Assembly: GCA_009746045.1 (NCBI GenBank)
Contig: RPFO01000167.1
Span: 2,208,152-2,272,151 of the forward strand
Direction of reading: 5' to 3'
DNA from: Mesostigma viride
Lineage: Eukaryota; Streptophyta; Mesostigmatophyceae; Mesostigmatales; Mesostigmataceae
DNA: 64,000 bases
The number at the start of each line of letters is the position of its first letter. Within the stretch, counting starts at the first letter, position 1. Position numbers and translations under genes: made by a program. The notes below the pieces were generated by a model. The model searched no databases. It was not told where the DNA came from and worked only from the letters and a program-made list of their open reading frames with translations. Below, piece by piece: positions 35,701 through 47,475 of this stretch.

Positions 35701-38544
35701 CTGACCTTGCCATCAACATGGACGGAGTTGGAGACCAACTGCAGCGCGGCATTTGCAAGGGCACAGGCTGTGTTGTTCATCAGGTCCACCGCTGGACTCC
35801 CCGATCCCGAGTTTTCTTCCTTGCACAAAGCATCCACTTCCGTGATGCTCGCGTCCTTGGCTGCCAACTGCGGCAATGAGGCCAGTGCTCGCTTCAGCAG
35901 GAACTCGGCAATTGCAATCACGGTGGGCCCTGGCACGATTTCCAGGCCTACACATGCTTGCCCCGCATGTGCCTCCCCCACGTCTGCATCCACCGCAGTT
36001 GACATGCTTGCTCGCAGCTCCTCTCTGCCGCTGGCTTCGTTGCCATGTTCCTCCACCCGCTGCCTCTTGCCTTTCCGATCCTGTTCCTCGCGCTTCTTCG
36101 CCGCCTCTCTTTCACTCTCTTCCTCTCTCTTTTCTGCTGCCTCTCGTGCCCTGCTCCAGGTAATGATGTGCTTCCTTAGGCGTTCTTTCTGCATTACGGA
36201 ATTGGACGATATGCACGTCAAAGGAAAGCCAACCAAGCAGCAACATTACCAACCATGTAGCGGCAGGGTCAGTGCAGGGGCCAGCACCATAACTGCCTTT
36301 GTCTTGTACTCCTACCACACACATTAGGGAAGACTGCTGGCATGGCAGCCTGCATCACAGCAATAAATTGCCACCAACTAAAATAAGAGAGTGACTCACC
36401 GCTACACTTCCCTGAAGTGTGGTGGTCACAACTCCATTCTTTACAAATTTCAGGCTGCTCCACAGCTTGGGATTTTGTTGATGCCATTTTTTCAATTCCT
36501 GTTCCATGTATATTGCCCCCGCCTCACGCTTCCATGGGTCGCCGTGTACGTCAAACTTTGCTGATGCTTCAGAGAAGTCAAGCGGTTCTTTGCATTCCCT
36601 CACCTGTATTCAACGGCAACGCCAAAACGGAATCCCAACGCATGCGGAGCGGGGGAACAAGTCAGAAATCAACGCTGCCACGGTGAGACGGCAGATGATG
36701 AGGCAGACACGACAATGCACTGGGTGCATGGCAACTATGTGAACACTGACGGTAGCACTCACATGCCTAACCAGCATTTTCTCTGTTTCCCCCGGGTTAG
36801 AGTGTAAGGCCTATGCCAACCAAGGTAAACAACAAAACAACACATCCTAAACTGCCCTAACTGACATGGGCAACAAACATGGCCAATGGAGGACAAGGAA
36901 CCAAGTAGGATCATCCAACTGGATCACGGTATTATGGCAGCTTGCGTGCAGTAAATTATATCAAGCATGGTTGGCTCACCACATTGAAGTATTGTCACAT
37001 CATTACAACAAGGGAAAGTCAGAAATCAACGCTGCCACGGTGAGCCGGCAGATGATGGGGCAGACACGACAATGCACTGGGTGCATGGCAACTATGTGAA
37101 CACTGACGGTAGCACTCACGTGCCTAACCAGCATTTTCTCTGTTTCCCCCGGGTTAGAGTGTAAGGCTATGCCAACCAAGGTAAACAACAAAACAACACA
37201 TCCTAAACTGCCCTAACTGACATGGGCCAAACATGGCCAATGGAGGACAAGGAACCAAGTAGGATCATCCAACTGGATCACGGTATTATGGCAGCTTGCG
37301 TGCAGTAAATTATATCAAGCATGGTTGGCTCACCACATTGAAGTATTGTCACATCATTACAACAAGGGAAAGTCAGAAATCAACGCTGCCACGGTGAGCC
37401 GGCAGATGATGGGGCAGACACGACAATGCACTGGGTGCATGGCAACTATGTGAACACTGACGGTAGCACTCACGTGCCTAACCAGCATTTTCTCTGTTTC
37501 CCCCGGGTTAGAGTGTAAGGCCTATGCCAACCAAGGTAAACAACAAAACAACACATCCTAAACTGCCCTAACTGACATGGGCAACAAACATGGCCAATGG
37601 AGGACAAGGAACCAAGTAGGATCATCCAACTGGATCACGGTATTATGGCAGCTTGCGTGCAGTAAATTATATCAAGCATGGTTGGCTCACCACATTGAAG
37701 TATTGTCACATCATTACAACAAGGGAAAGTCAGAAATCAACGCTGCCACGGTGAGCCGGCAGATGATGAGGCAGACACGACAATGCACTGGGTGCATGGC
37801 AACTATGTGAACACTGACGGTAGCACTCACGTGCCTAACCAGCATTTTCTCTGTTTCCCCCGGGTTAGAGTGTAAGGCCTATGCCAACCAAGGTAAACAA
37901 CAAAACAACACATCATAAACTGCGCTAACTGACATGGGCAAAAAACATGGGCAATGGAGGACAGGGAACCAAGTAGGATCATCCAACAGGATCACGGTAT
38001 TATGGCAGCTTGCACGCAGCAGATCATATCAAGCATGGTTCAATGGCTCACCACATTGAAGTATTGTCACATCATTACAACAAGGGTAAGCTCAAATAAA
38101 CTAGTCGTGGCCACTATCTACAGGCAGTATAACGAATGCAACCCATGCAACATGGTGCTCACTACAACGCTTCCTTATCTGCGCAATAAAAAGTACAGGG
38201 ACATTGCATGGCGGCCCCTCAGCTTTTGAGCGCTGTGATGCCGCTGCGACGATAGGGTGGTCAACTGCGACGATAGGGTGAACACAACCATACCCACATC
38301 ATCCTTGCCACAATACGTTTTATGAATCCCCTCAAACCTTTGCGAGAAGCTATAGTCTGCGACAGCGTCCCCTGGCGACGACATATACGCATATGCGTTC
38401 TCAGCTACTATATTCATTAATTCCCATGGCAGCCGTCTTGTGAGGGGTCCGACGTACCTTTGCTGCCAGAGATTCTTCTGCGAATGTGGTTGCCGCTGTG
38501 CGCTTTGCCACCCAGCGTGCTTCCCAGGCCCGCGCGTCCTCCAT
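32796..38544 (-). CDS. CACTA-encoded large repeat-rich protein with possible cysteine-protease-like C-terminus
   Basis: Exons, all phase 0: 38458-38544 (MEDARAWEARWVAKRTAATT...), 36400-36603, 35706-36188 and 35521 down to a stop at 32796. Exon 3 encodes a charged helix (EKREEESEREAAKKREEQD). Exon 4 is mostly a coding minisatellite of about 75 bp (KxEQVKQEEAGEAK-like), whose C-run length changes shift the frame, so the full frame is broken as written. It then runs on with an acidic tract (SSEEEEEEE), a Cys-containing CQFCKMTAKVYHQHKDE and, near the end, LRALIRFYSYKHFTALL followed by NEHDG. That His/Asp pattern recalls the GHY(T)A...W..(F)DD end of ubiquitin-specific proteases and similar domains in KDZ-type transposons; no catalytic Cys is assigned. 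The stop codon lies in a dispersed repeat, so the C-terminus may be truncated. Confidence 0.5.
33990..35400 (-). repeat. Coding minisatellite, unit about 75 bp
   Basis: About 18 imperfect units built from ctccacctt(c/t)gctgcc, cggcgctgctcccctcctcg and gccttggcttcccc blocks. C runs of 5-7 bases differ between units and change the reading frame. The encoded sequence is Gly/Glu/Lys-rich in one frame and Gly/Arg-rich in another. Confidence 0.9.
36661..38095. repeat. Intronic tandem repeat, four units of about 355 bp
   Basis: Units begin at gtcagaaatcaacgctgcc at 36661, 37019, 37372 and 37729. The first three are nearly identical and the last is more diverged. The array fills most of intron 1 (36604-38457) of the minus-strand gene. 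Confidence 0.93.
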
Positions 38545-38649
38545 CGATACACAACAGAGGCTGTCCTGACTGCGAAAGACTTAATTACCAATGTCTTCGT
38601 CGTCTTCTACGTCTTCCACAGTGTGCATGCGTAGCTAGCCAGCTATGTC

Positions 38650-38970
38650 GCGGTTTACGATCCAGTTAACGATAACGGCCCCGTAACCAGCCCAGTACCT
38701 AATATTGGAGCAGCTATGGCGCCGTACCCACTACCTGACCCGTCCCGTATACCCCAACGTAACCTGAACCGAAGCCGTTCACGCCCCCGTAAACATATAA
38801 CCGGCCCAGTTATTGGGCCGTACCGAATCTCGGGGCCAATATTCCGAATGGTACCGTAACCGGTCCGGTAACCTAAACCGCCAACGAATACGGACCCGTA
38901 ACCTGCCCCGTCGAAGTTACCGGGCAGGTTACGGGGGCGTCGAAGTTACCGGACAGGTTACGGGGGCTTC
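38650..38970. repeat. Right subterminal repeats of the CACTA element
   Basis: Repeated cccgtaacc, ggttacgg and aagttaccgg motifs on both strands, matching those at 11281-11965 and ending at the right terminal inverted repeat. Confidence 0.85.
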
Positions 38971-38986
38971 AAATTAACTCCTAGTG

Positions 38987-39547
38987 CACTGCAGGTATCC
39001 CGATGTCCCCTGATGTGGTGGCTTCTACCATGCCATGTGCCTCCATGATAGCATCTGGCAACCCCTTTGGCAGACCTGGGATATCCACTCCCCCGCAGAA
39101 ATTTTCTCAGGGTAACTAGACACAGCTGTCCAAGTATGATAGTGGAAACCCCGTACCTGCTGTTGTTCTGCCCTGGCATGTGTGATGCTGTCTGGAAATT
39201 ACATTGCAGACAGCCAGGATGTCCACTCCCCCGCAAAAAATTTCTCCGGGTAACCAGACGTGGCTGCCACCAATCTGGACCACTCTGGACAACTCCTAGG
39301 GAGCTCGCCCTATCCATAGTACCATGTTGATAGTGGGAACAACTCAGATGCCGTTGTTCTCCTCCCCACCAAAACCAAACCACCATCCACGTGGGAGGAA
39401 CCAAATCTCCACCTAGAACGCCTCCACTGTCATGTTGCTCAACAAGAAAAGGAAGAGTTTCCCCCACAACTGAAACAAATGTTTGGCGACGCGTGAATTA
39501 AGAACGTGCCACAGTCCTTAAACAGCTAGGGTAGGCTCCATCTAGGC
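38987..39547. other. Right remainder of the spacer interrupted by the CACTA element
   Basis: Resumes the 130-bp unit broken at 11266 (ctgcaggtatcccgatgtccc) and continues with a diverged partial repeat (cactcccccgcagaaattttctc at 39087 and a similar block at 39222). No gene. Confidence 0.6.
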
Positions 39548-40163
39548 TAGGGTAGGCTCCATCTAACCCTTGCATGGGGGTAGCGTGTGCTACGCTTTAC
39601 CAGTTGGGGCATACCGTTCATAATGCTGGTGACGCATTACTGATCTTCTGCTATCCCTATCAAGGCTAGCTGTGGATGGTTTCCCAGGCATCTTATGGAG
39701 AAATATTGTGCCTTGGATCATAACAAAGCCACTGGCTATGGGTTTGAGAGTACTAGCTACTAAGGAGATGTGGCTTTACCTCACTCTCACTCCTTTGGGT
39801 GCGACTGGAGGGGGGGAATTTTGTTCTGGTGGGGAGGAGATCTATGAGGATCATAGCGTGGAGACACCTTGGGATTTCAGTTCATCTTTTCTGGGTCTCC
39901 TCATAGATCCCTGACTAGGTGGTATCCTGGTTTCGCTGGCCATCGGTGGGCTATTTTGGCTGTGCTTTGTTGCATCTCCCCAACCTGCTGACGGGTACCC
40001 ACTGGAGACAACCCTAGCTGTCCACGGCCTCTCTTCATCATGGGCGTACTTCTGAGATAACCTTGCTCTTCATGAGGCGACCCTGTTGGCGACGTCTTCC
40101 TGCTGGATTGCTCCTGCCTCTTGGTGACTGCACTTCCACCTGGGGCGCTGTGGACGTTTCCTC
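39548..40163 (-). repeat. Right arm of the inverted repeat
   Basis: Reverse complement of 8319-8922. It abuts the RT-RNaseH scrap at 40171, so a gag piece in antisense is fused to pol in sense. Confidence 0.88.
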
Positions 40164-40170
40164 GTTCTAG

Positions 40171-40242
40171 TTTGCGTGGACTGACGGGTGTCAGCAGGCT
40201 TTGGACTTGCTGCAGCAGAAGCTCATGCCAGCTCCTGTGTTA
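40171..40242 (+). pseudogene. Ty3/Gypsy RT-RNaseH junction fragment
   Basis: The frame reads F-A-WTDGCQQALDLLQQKLM, then PAPVL. This fits the conserved Ty3/Gypsy linker between reverse transcriptase and RNase H (F-x-W-x-x-x-C-x-x-A-F-x-x-L-K, then APVL). It is only 24 codons long, preceded by a stop and followed after about 20 codons by stops. It places the element in Ty3/Gypsy and shows most of pol is deleted. Confidence 0.7.
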
Positions 40243-41853
40243 GGATTGAGCATTCTTGGCATCCATCCAGCCTGCTATGACCTGATGAGCCTTGGACCCT
40301 GGCAGCCCAGTTAATTATGGGGGGGTTGGCTGTATAGAGGGTTAGCCTTGCTACATGACGGCTATGCTTCCTGCCCTGATCAAGCAGTGAGAGCTGTCAG
40401 TATTCATGGCATGGATCCCTGTGGATGACCCGTTATCCCTGGGAATGTCAGGCTTGTCTTTCACCCGTGGACTCTAGCTGAGGGAGGGCGGTGTCCCAGA
40501 ACCTGGAGTGGCCTCACCTTCTTTGGCTTAGGTGCCTTGATCCTGTTTACTCCTTCCTGGATTCATGTGGACTCATCGAATCCGACTGGGATCTGAGTTG
40601 AGTGGGATGGACTTTGGTGGGAGTTTGGTTGGACTAAGCTGAGATGACATTCAGATTTTGGTGACCAGCTTCTGAGGATGGTTGAGGGGATCTGAGCCTG
40701 GATGGCACATGTAGAGTGACTTCTGTGTTGTACCCCCGACATATGGAGTTGTTCACCTAGGGCTTGATGCCTGGTATGATTAAGACACGTGGTTCATGTA
40801 TGCACACCAGCCTGTATGAGAGTGGCTCCCCTTTTTGTGGCTCATCTGCTGCATAGGATGTATGCAGTGTCACCAGGACCTGAGATTGACATGAGACCTG
40901 CTGAGGGGCAGGACATGCTAGCAGCCTTACCTGAGGCCTTGAAGGAGGCATTTATTCAGTTGCAGCCAGTGATCGAGTATGGGAGAGGCTTCCTACAGGG
41001 AGCTGTTGGAGTTTTCAGTTCAGAAGGGTGACTTTGATTTGGTTCCTTCTTCCCCCAGCTCAGCCAGAAGGTGTTTTCCTTTGGAGACTTCTACCTCTTT
41101 TGCAATCCCGGGTTGCCCAAGTACACTGTGGAACTTATTAGGGTCCGTCTGATGCCACTACGGGTGCTGGTGCCTCTGATAGGTGCTAAGTGGTCTGTGG
41201 TCAAGACCTTTCTGCAGTTCTGGTGGGCGTACAGATCAGAGGTGAGCAGGCACAAGACGTCCTCTATTTGGGTGATGGACCCTGCGAGTCAGTCTGTGGT
41301 GCTCCTCTCCTGGGGCATGCTTTCGCTATGCTGTCCAGATGTTGGCAGGGGCTGCTGAGACTTGCATGGTGCTGCAGGTCAGCAGGAACTGGCCAGAGTT
41401 GGCCCACGTGGTGGAGCAGTTTCCCATGTGTGGACCCAATGGCAAGGTGGCCTGAATGGGGATTGGATAGCCTGTGAGGAACAGGGCTGAGAAGGAAAGG
41501 GGGCTTTGGATTGTGGTGTGAGGGGGGGGGATTCCAGGATGGATGATGGGGGGGGGGCTCCATTCCAGTTGACTGATGTTCCAGTCCAGAGTTCCAGAAT
41601 TCCATAATGATAACGGGATGACTTCCAGTATTGCTGTGATTATCTGGGCTTGTAGTGGATAAGGATACATGTGACTTGTCTTCTTTAAGCACCTGTGACT
41701 AGATGTTTATGAGATAGGAGGCCCTGGCTTCAGGGATGTAAAAACCCATCTGCTCGTCCCAAGAGATGGTGGACTTCCTGTTTATTGTTGTGTTGTTCTT
41801 GTGGAGGTTGTTGTTTTATTCTTCTTGGCTTCTAGGAACTGGGAGTTCCTGTC
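40243..41853. other. Decayed internal 3' region of the LTR element
   Basis: No integrase zinc-binding (HHCC) or DDE motif was found. Short plus frames at 40789-41031 and 41071-41358 carry no recognised domain. Probably degenerate pol or untranslated sequence. Confidence 0.5.
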
Positions 41854-41867
41854 TTGAGGGGGAGATA
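41854..41867 (+). promoter_or_regulatory. Polypurine tract
   Basis: The purine-rich run gagggggaga directly before the 3' LTR is the expected plus-strand primer site. Confidence 0.75.
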
Positions 41868-42569
41868 TGTAACAACCAAATGTTACATCCAAAGTTTTCC
41901 TACTGTTGATCTTATTATGAGTTCTTTAGGACAATTATTTGGGAAGTTAGGAGGCTTCGACGTCTGATGGATATTGGGCCTGCTGAGATCTGTCGAATTT
42001 ATTGTTCTACCCTCATTGGTCGTGGCCTGATCCACGTAGGGTACTTTGCATGGTTTTGTTCAGTCAGTCATAGATTCTCTTTAATACCGTTGTACCTGGT
42101 GGATCTGGTTCCAGGTCATGGAGATTCAGTATGTGCTGGCCTTGTGTTGTGTTGAGGATTCGGAGGCTAAGATCTTATCTTGAGTGATTCTCACTTTTGA
42201 TTGGTCCTTCCGGGTTAGGGTTGAGCCGACTCTGCGTGCACGATGACTTTTATCCTGTTTGTGGCGGCCGTGCATGTGTGCGTGTAAGAAAGCTAAGCTA
42301 TGGTGTAATTCAAGGGTTTCCTTGTTTCATCAATCAAACAACCCTCGCTAAAAGTCAACTATAACTTCAACAGATAGTCGACTTGGATATAACATTGTCT
42401 GTTGTGTCTAACAAGGGTGGGGACTCATTCCCTTAACTGTTGAAGATCCATCTTCATTGCTTCTCTGGACGTGAAGTTATCGGTCGCGACTCCAACCCAG
42501 GTATAAAGATCTTTTCACATCAATGTTGAAACTGAGGCTGTTGCAAACACAACATTTTTAGTCGTTACA
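41868..42569 (+). repeat. 3' LTR
   Basis: 702 bp, near identical to 6544-7245. Followed by the TSD GGACA at 42570-42574. Confidence 0.93.
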
Positions 42570-42625
42570 GGACAGCTCGGATGAGGATAACATCGATCCC
42601 CATCTAGTGCTTAACGTTTGGGGGA

Positions 42626-42743
42626 TGATGCAGACGATATTTGTTTAAACTTGTGTGTAATTATTTTTCTAATGAGATTAGCATAGTACTCCCTGGCATG
42701 CCTTTGCGCACATGACACGCTAGTTCTTACTTACTTACTTACT
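42626..42743 (+). repeat. LINE 3'-end-like repeat, copy 1, with (ACTT)n tail
   Basis: gatgatgcagacgatatttg through a catgcc(t/c)...gcgcacatgacacgc segment to an acttacttactt run. The same sequence is at 45494-45645. It lies just beyond the far end of the LTR element, where the continuation of the LINE remnant at 6195-6533 is expected, and a short tandem tail is typical of LINE 3' ends. Confidence 0.6.
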
Positions 42744-43130
42744 CATGTGACTGCGTCACGTGGGTGCCAATACAGAGTAAAGGAACCTTCAACCCTACAT
42801 ACACTACTCGAGGAGGGACCGGGCGCCCTAGCTTCTCGATCTCACTGCCGCAAGTGGGCAGGCCACAGAGCGCTCTCTCCACAGCAGGGTGCCGGGGCGC
42901 AACAATGTGGGTGCAATACAACCAATGCAATACCATAGGTAGGCTGACGCATAGCTTATGCTACAAAGGTGAGGTGGGCTCAAGACGTCGGCTAAGGCGC
43001 AAGCTGATGGCCACAAGGCCTGCCAGAGCTGATTGAAGACACTATAACGTTGTGCGCTAATAATTATCATATAATCATTTCAAGTACTGTCTAAGCTATC
43101 CCATATAGTCAATTGCCCTCATGCAGACAA

Positions 43131-44918
43131 CTAGCTTGAGTGCTCTATCCCGGGGGAGCCCGGCGGCCGGGGGGGCCTCCACAGTTTCTTGTTGACATAA
43201 AGGTCCCCGCCCCGCCAGTACACTTGGGGCTTCTCGGGCGGGTTGGTCTTGTGGCGGATGTAGTTGGGCCACTGATCGCGGCGTTGCTGCTGCTGGGCTG
43301 GCGTCAGGTCGTCGTCAAGGGACCAGGAGGTGTTCACCAGTTTCTTGCGGCGAGAGAGGAACCGAACTCGGGCTGTGATGTCGCTGAAGGTGAGAACCAC
43401 TGGAGGGGCCGGGCCCAGCCTTGTCCCGTGGATGGGGCAGGCGGTAGGCGCCCTGCAGTGTCGCACGTGGCAGCTCCATGCATGCCAAGAGTTGTTTCTT
43501 CAGCTCGTCGAGAAGAGAGTCTGGGGTCTCCTCCGGCTGCATGTCGAAGCGCCTGAGGATGACCCGGCAGCGGCGACGGTCGCGGTCAGCGGCCTCGCGG
43601 CGCGTGTCTTCCAGCTCCTGGATCTTGGTGGTGATGGTAGTGGTGGTAGAGGTTGCCTGGCTCTTGAGCAGGTCAGCCCAGGAGGCCCAAGTCGAGGGGT
43701 CATCGCTGGCCGGCCTACCAGCAGGTTGGGCGGCGATGGTGGCCGTTCGCTCGGCGATCTCGGGGACCTGCGTGGCCAGGGCGTCTACCGGCCTTGGTAG
43801 CAACTGGTAGCGCATGTCGAAGCGCCTGAGGATGACCCGGCAGCGGCGACGGTCGCGGTCAGCGGCCTCGCGGCGCGTGTCTTCCAGCTCCTGGATCTTG
43901 GTGGTGATGGTAGTGGTGGTAGAGGTTGCCTGGCTCTTGAGCAGGTCAGCCCAGGAGGTCCAAGTCGAGGGGTCATCGCTGGCCGGCCTACCAGCAGGTT
44001 GGGCGGCAATGGTGGCCGTTCGCTCGGCGATCTCGGGGACCTGCGTGGCCAGGGCGTCTACCGGCCTTGGTAGCAACTGCCTCAAGTTTCACGGTGCCTT
44101 GGCCGACTAGCTCGGCCTTCCACCTAGCTGCATGGTGGGAGGTCACAGTGGCTGCGGCCTCGGAATCCTTGGTGACAATGTGCTCTTGCGTAGCAGTAAA
44201 CTGAGGCTGGAGCTTAAGTGTGACTCTGGCTTCAATGTTGTTGACCTTGGCCGAGAGAGTGTTGAGTGGGCCGTCAGGCGCATTCAGGGCGGCGAGCTGC
44301 TCAGCCATCGGCGCCAGCTGCTCTGCACCACTGCAGCGGATGGAGTCCGTGCTGGCCTGCTGGGGGATCGAGGTGCCGCTCTGCGAGCTGATGCGGCAGC
44401 TGCTGTTGCTGCCCGTCTGCGCTCGTACAGGAGGCTCCTGAGGCCAGCGTAGCCAATCCGGGTGAAGTAGCTGGGCGTCGCAGCGCAGGTATAGCTGCAT
44501 ATTATGACTGCCTTCAAGTACGCCTCCGGTTCTTGAAGCAGCCATTCCCAGTTGGGCTTGGTGACCTTGTCGCCTGGAGTGGGCAGAAAAACTTTCGTCA
44601 TGGCGGGCCAGGAACTTGATAACATCGTCACATTGTTCCTTCGAAAGCGTACAGATTCCCAAAAGGCGAAAATCCTGCTGGCCGGCGCCGAAGCGGCGGA
44701 CATCCCATTTGGTATGGGAAGTTCGGGTTTTCTTGGCCGGGAATGGGCGACGAATTTGGTGCAGAGCATTGCGCGATCGAGGGAGGCAGACCGGGGGGGA
44801 GAGCTGGGATCAGCGTGAGAGGGGTGGCGCCCGCAGGAGTTGATGTCGCACGAGCTGCTGTCGACGGGAATGCCGACAGCAGCTCGATTTGTTTGTCGAG
44901 GCTGCGTTTTGGTGGCAT
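43131..44918 (-). pseudogene. LINE ORF1 protein, broken
   Basis: Starts MPPKRSLDKQIELLSAFPS (ATG at 44918), shifts frame near 44640 to VFLPTPGDKVTKPNWEWLLQ, and shifts again before a long frame (44085-43315) and a final one to the stop at 43131. The central part has a coiled coil (TTTTITTKIQELEDTRREAA) and RRCRVILRRFDMQPEETPDS, an RRM-like start. The end reads ARVRFLSRRKKLV, SLDDDLTPAQQQQRRDQWP and WRGGDLYVNKK, matching the C-terminal domain of L1-type ORF1 proteins (I/LxxDLTxxQxxxR). At least two frameshifts plus an internal 277-bp duplication. No ORF2 follows, so this is a dead or ORF1-only copy. Confidence 0.7.
43536..44088 (-). repeat. Internal tandem duplication of 277 bp in the LINE ORF1
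   Basis: The block gcatgtcgaagcgcctgagg ... ggtagcaactg is present at about 43536-43811 and 43813-44088 with three or so differences. It duplicates the coiled-coil and RRM-start coding region in frame. Confidence 0.9.
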
Positions 44919-44924
44919 TGGCAA

Positions 44925-45493
44925 AATACTGCGTTACAGCCGTAACCGATCATACTAGCAGATCTATGCGTATTGAAAAGTTTTTATCATGTGCTGAGCT
45001 AATAACTTAGTGCATGCATGGGAAAATTTAACTTAGAGTTAAATTAAGCACATTTCGGGCATGCGCTGGTTGTCTCCTTGACATGACTAGCGCGCCTGGC
45101 CTCGTCTGCCATTATTGTAGATCGACAATTGGATGAGGAATTATTCCCCCATGAGACAACTCTGCATGCACTAGTCCATTAATTAATTAATCAATGAGTG
45201 TGAGACAACTCCCCATGCATATGTATAGTGCAGCTAGTTTTGCATGGGGCATGATGCACTTCGACAACTTTTTTGCAAGCTTTTGTGTTCTTATATTATA
45301 ATTAATGAGGTCAGCATATAATATTCCGTGGCATGCCCATGCACACGACTATTAATTAATTAATTATTAATTCCCATGCACACGATCGACGCGCTAATGT
45401 ATGCTATACTAATTAACTAATGGCACGCGAATACGTACTTACGTGAATATTAGATGTTAGGTAAGAATGATTCATCCATTAATGGTTGGGGCC
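44925..45493. other. AT-rich intergenic sequence
   Basis: Several TTAATTAATTAA runs (45179, 45353). No gene or known element recognised. Confidence 0.5.
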
Positions 45494-45645
45494 GGAATGA
45501 TGCAGACGATATTTGTTTAAACCTTTGTGTAATTATTTTTTCTAATGAGATTAGCACAGTACTCCGTGGCATGCCTGTGCGCATGACACGCAAGTAATTT
45601 CTGATCAGGCACTCCGCAAGTAATTATTTACTTACTTATTCATCC
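45494..45645 (+). repeat. LINE 3'-end-like repeat, copy 2
   Basis: Diverged copy of 42626-42743 ending in an acttacttatt run. No coding part is attached, consistent with a severely 5'-truncated LINE insertion. Confidence 0.6.
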
Positions 45646-45668
45646 ACGCAGCCACGTGTCTATTAACC

Positions 45669-45732
45669 CGTGTTTTTTTACAACGCGATACATCGCGTTG
45701 TAGGGTTAGAACGCGATGTATCGCGTTGTAAT
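45669..45732. repeat. Palindromic repeat, left
   Basis: cgtgttttttta is followed by two inverted copies of acaacgcgat-ac-atcgcgttgt. The same combination in reverse orientation is at 57511-57547. Confidence 0.75.
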
Positions 45733-46958
45733 CTGACACGTGGCAAACCTATTAAACATGCGATTTTTGGTCTGAAACTTTCAAGATAGGTCAGAAACAT
45801 CTCATAGAATTCAAGAAAAAATCCTGGTAGTTTTGGTATTTTTTTGGTGACAGCTGCAAACAAATATGTACCACTGAAATCAGGCATTTTCGCGGGACGA
45901 AGGTGAAGACGACGGCGATGGCGGCAGGTATCTAGATCTCGCCAGTTTTCGCGCGAATTTCAGTGGCTGTTGGGTAGCACGACCATGATGATGCGTTCAA
46001 AGGTTGATAATTAGGTTTCTACGAGTTTGTTGAGGTACTGGGGCAAAGGAAACGTAGTTTTTTCCAGTTTCTCACCCAACTTTCATGCGGAAACGTAACC
46101 GGCATACATATTACTACGTCAAGACTCGGGTCTGCTGCGGCACCATGCTTGGTATTTCCAAGGTGTTTCGACTTCTTAACACATGTTTATTCATTCCGAA
46201 CGCCCGGACTCTCGGCTAAACCGAGATTTGTGCAGACTTTTATTGGGTAGCTCCGGGCATGATGGTGCCTGCAAATAGCGTAAGGCGTGACCGTGGCTAT
46301 TGCTACGGTATGCTGCATTTTCCTGGAAATGGCCTCTGCCACCGGCTCAATAGTGCTTGCAGGCGTAAGTATATCGTGTTTCTACCTAGTTTCTGCCAGT
46401 TTTCCACTTATTTCTACCGACCTCTGCCCAGCCTCTCTAAGACCGCCGTCCTACTCGACGTTGCTTGATGTCAGCCATAGCAGGTTGCAGTTGTGCAGTA
46501 TTTAGGTGCTGTATACGTCGTCAAGCCGTGCATATATCGTGAGGATTGGATGTTGATGGTTTATACTGCGTTGATTGTGCAAGAAGATCAGCTGGGTGCC
46601 CATAATCATGGACCGTGTATAATCATGTGTTGTTAGCATCTTGCCACCTGATTTGCTAGCATGCATTCCAGCGTCATCTTTGCCTGCATGTAAGCTCATG
46701 GATCACTCAACCTATCCAAGCCTTGCATTACACGTGCCTCTTTCTTTCAGTATTGCACGCGTTATGGAATGAAAACCCAGCACCTCCATTCCCACGAGGC
46801 ATGTGCTCAACACGTTGTGAGAGTGGATGATGCTTTGGCTATGGCTGCCTGATTCAGTCATATTAGGTCATCCAGTCATGATGTTTGATGCATGTTTGAT
46901 GCAGTATAACTTATACAACACCTATTTGAAAAGAGGCAATGGGATGCTGTGACGGAAT
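45733..46958. other. No gene recognised
   Basis: AT-rich. Short frames such as 46259-46468 have no recognisable domain. The 3' part may belong to the 5' UTR of the LINE that follows. Confidence 0.45.
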
Positions 46959-47462
46959 GCAATATACGAGAATGCTCATAACTTTTGACTCCGGCCATGA
47001 AATTTCATCGGGTTGCTTGCATTAGACTCGTCTTTTGAAGACGAACACGCTGATATAATTTTCTACAGCTATCGCTCAATATTTCCGAAGATACCGGCAC
47101 CGCCCTGCCCAGCAAATATCGCTGTTGCAATATACGAGAAAGCTCATAACTTTTGACTCTGGCCTTGAAATTTCATCGGGTTGGTTGCATTAGACTCGTC
47201 TTTTGAAGAAGAACACGCTGATATAATTTTCTACAGCTATCGCTCAATATTTTCGAAGATACCGCCACCGCCCTGCCCAGCAAATATCGCTGTTGCAATA
47301 TACGAGAATGCTCATAACTTTTGACTCCGGCCATGAAATTTCATCGGGTTGGTTGCATTAGACTCGTCTTTTGGAGACGAACACGCTGATATAACTTTCT
47401 ACAGCTATCGCTCAATATTTCCGAAGATACCGGCACCGCCCTGCCCAGCAAATATCGCTGTT
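46959..47462 (+). repeat. LINE 5' monomers, 3 x 168 bp
   Basis: Units start gcaatatacgagaa at 46959, 47127 and 47295 and end caaatatcgctgtt. They are about 97% identical to each other. By position they resemble the promoter monomers of rodent L1 elements; promoter function is inferred. Confidence 0.92.
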
Positions 47463-47475
47463 TTTTCAGCTCGAT

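Noticed and set aside
45356-45370. (TTAA)n runs as possible piggyBac target sites or element ends
   Set aside because: Many such runs are scattered through the AT-rich intergenic sequence without associated inverted repeats.
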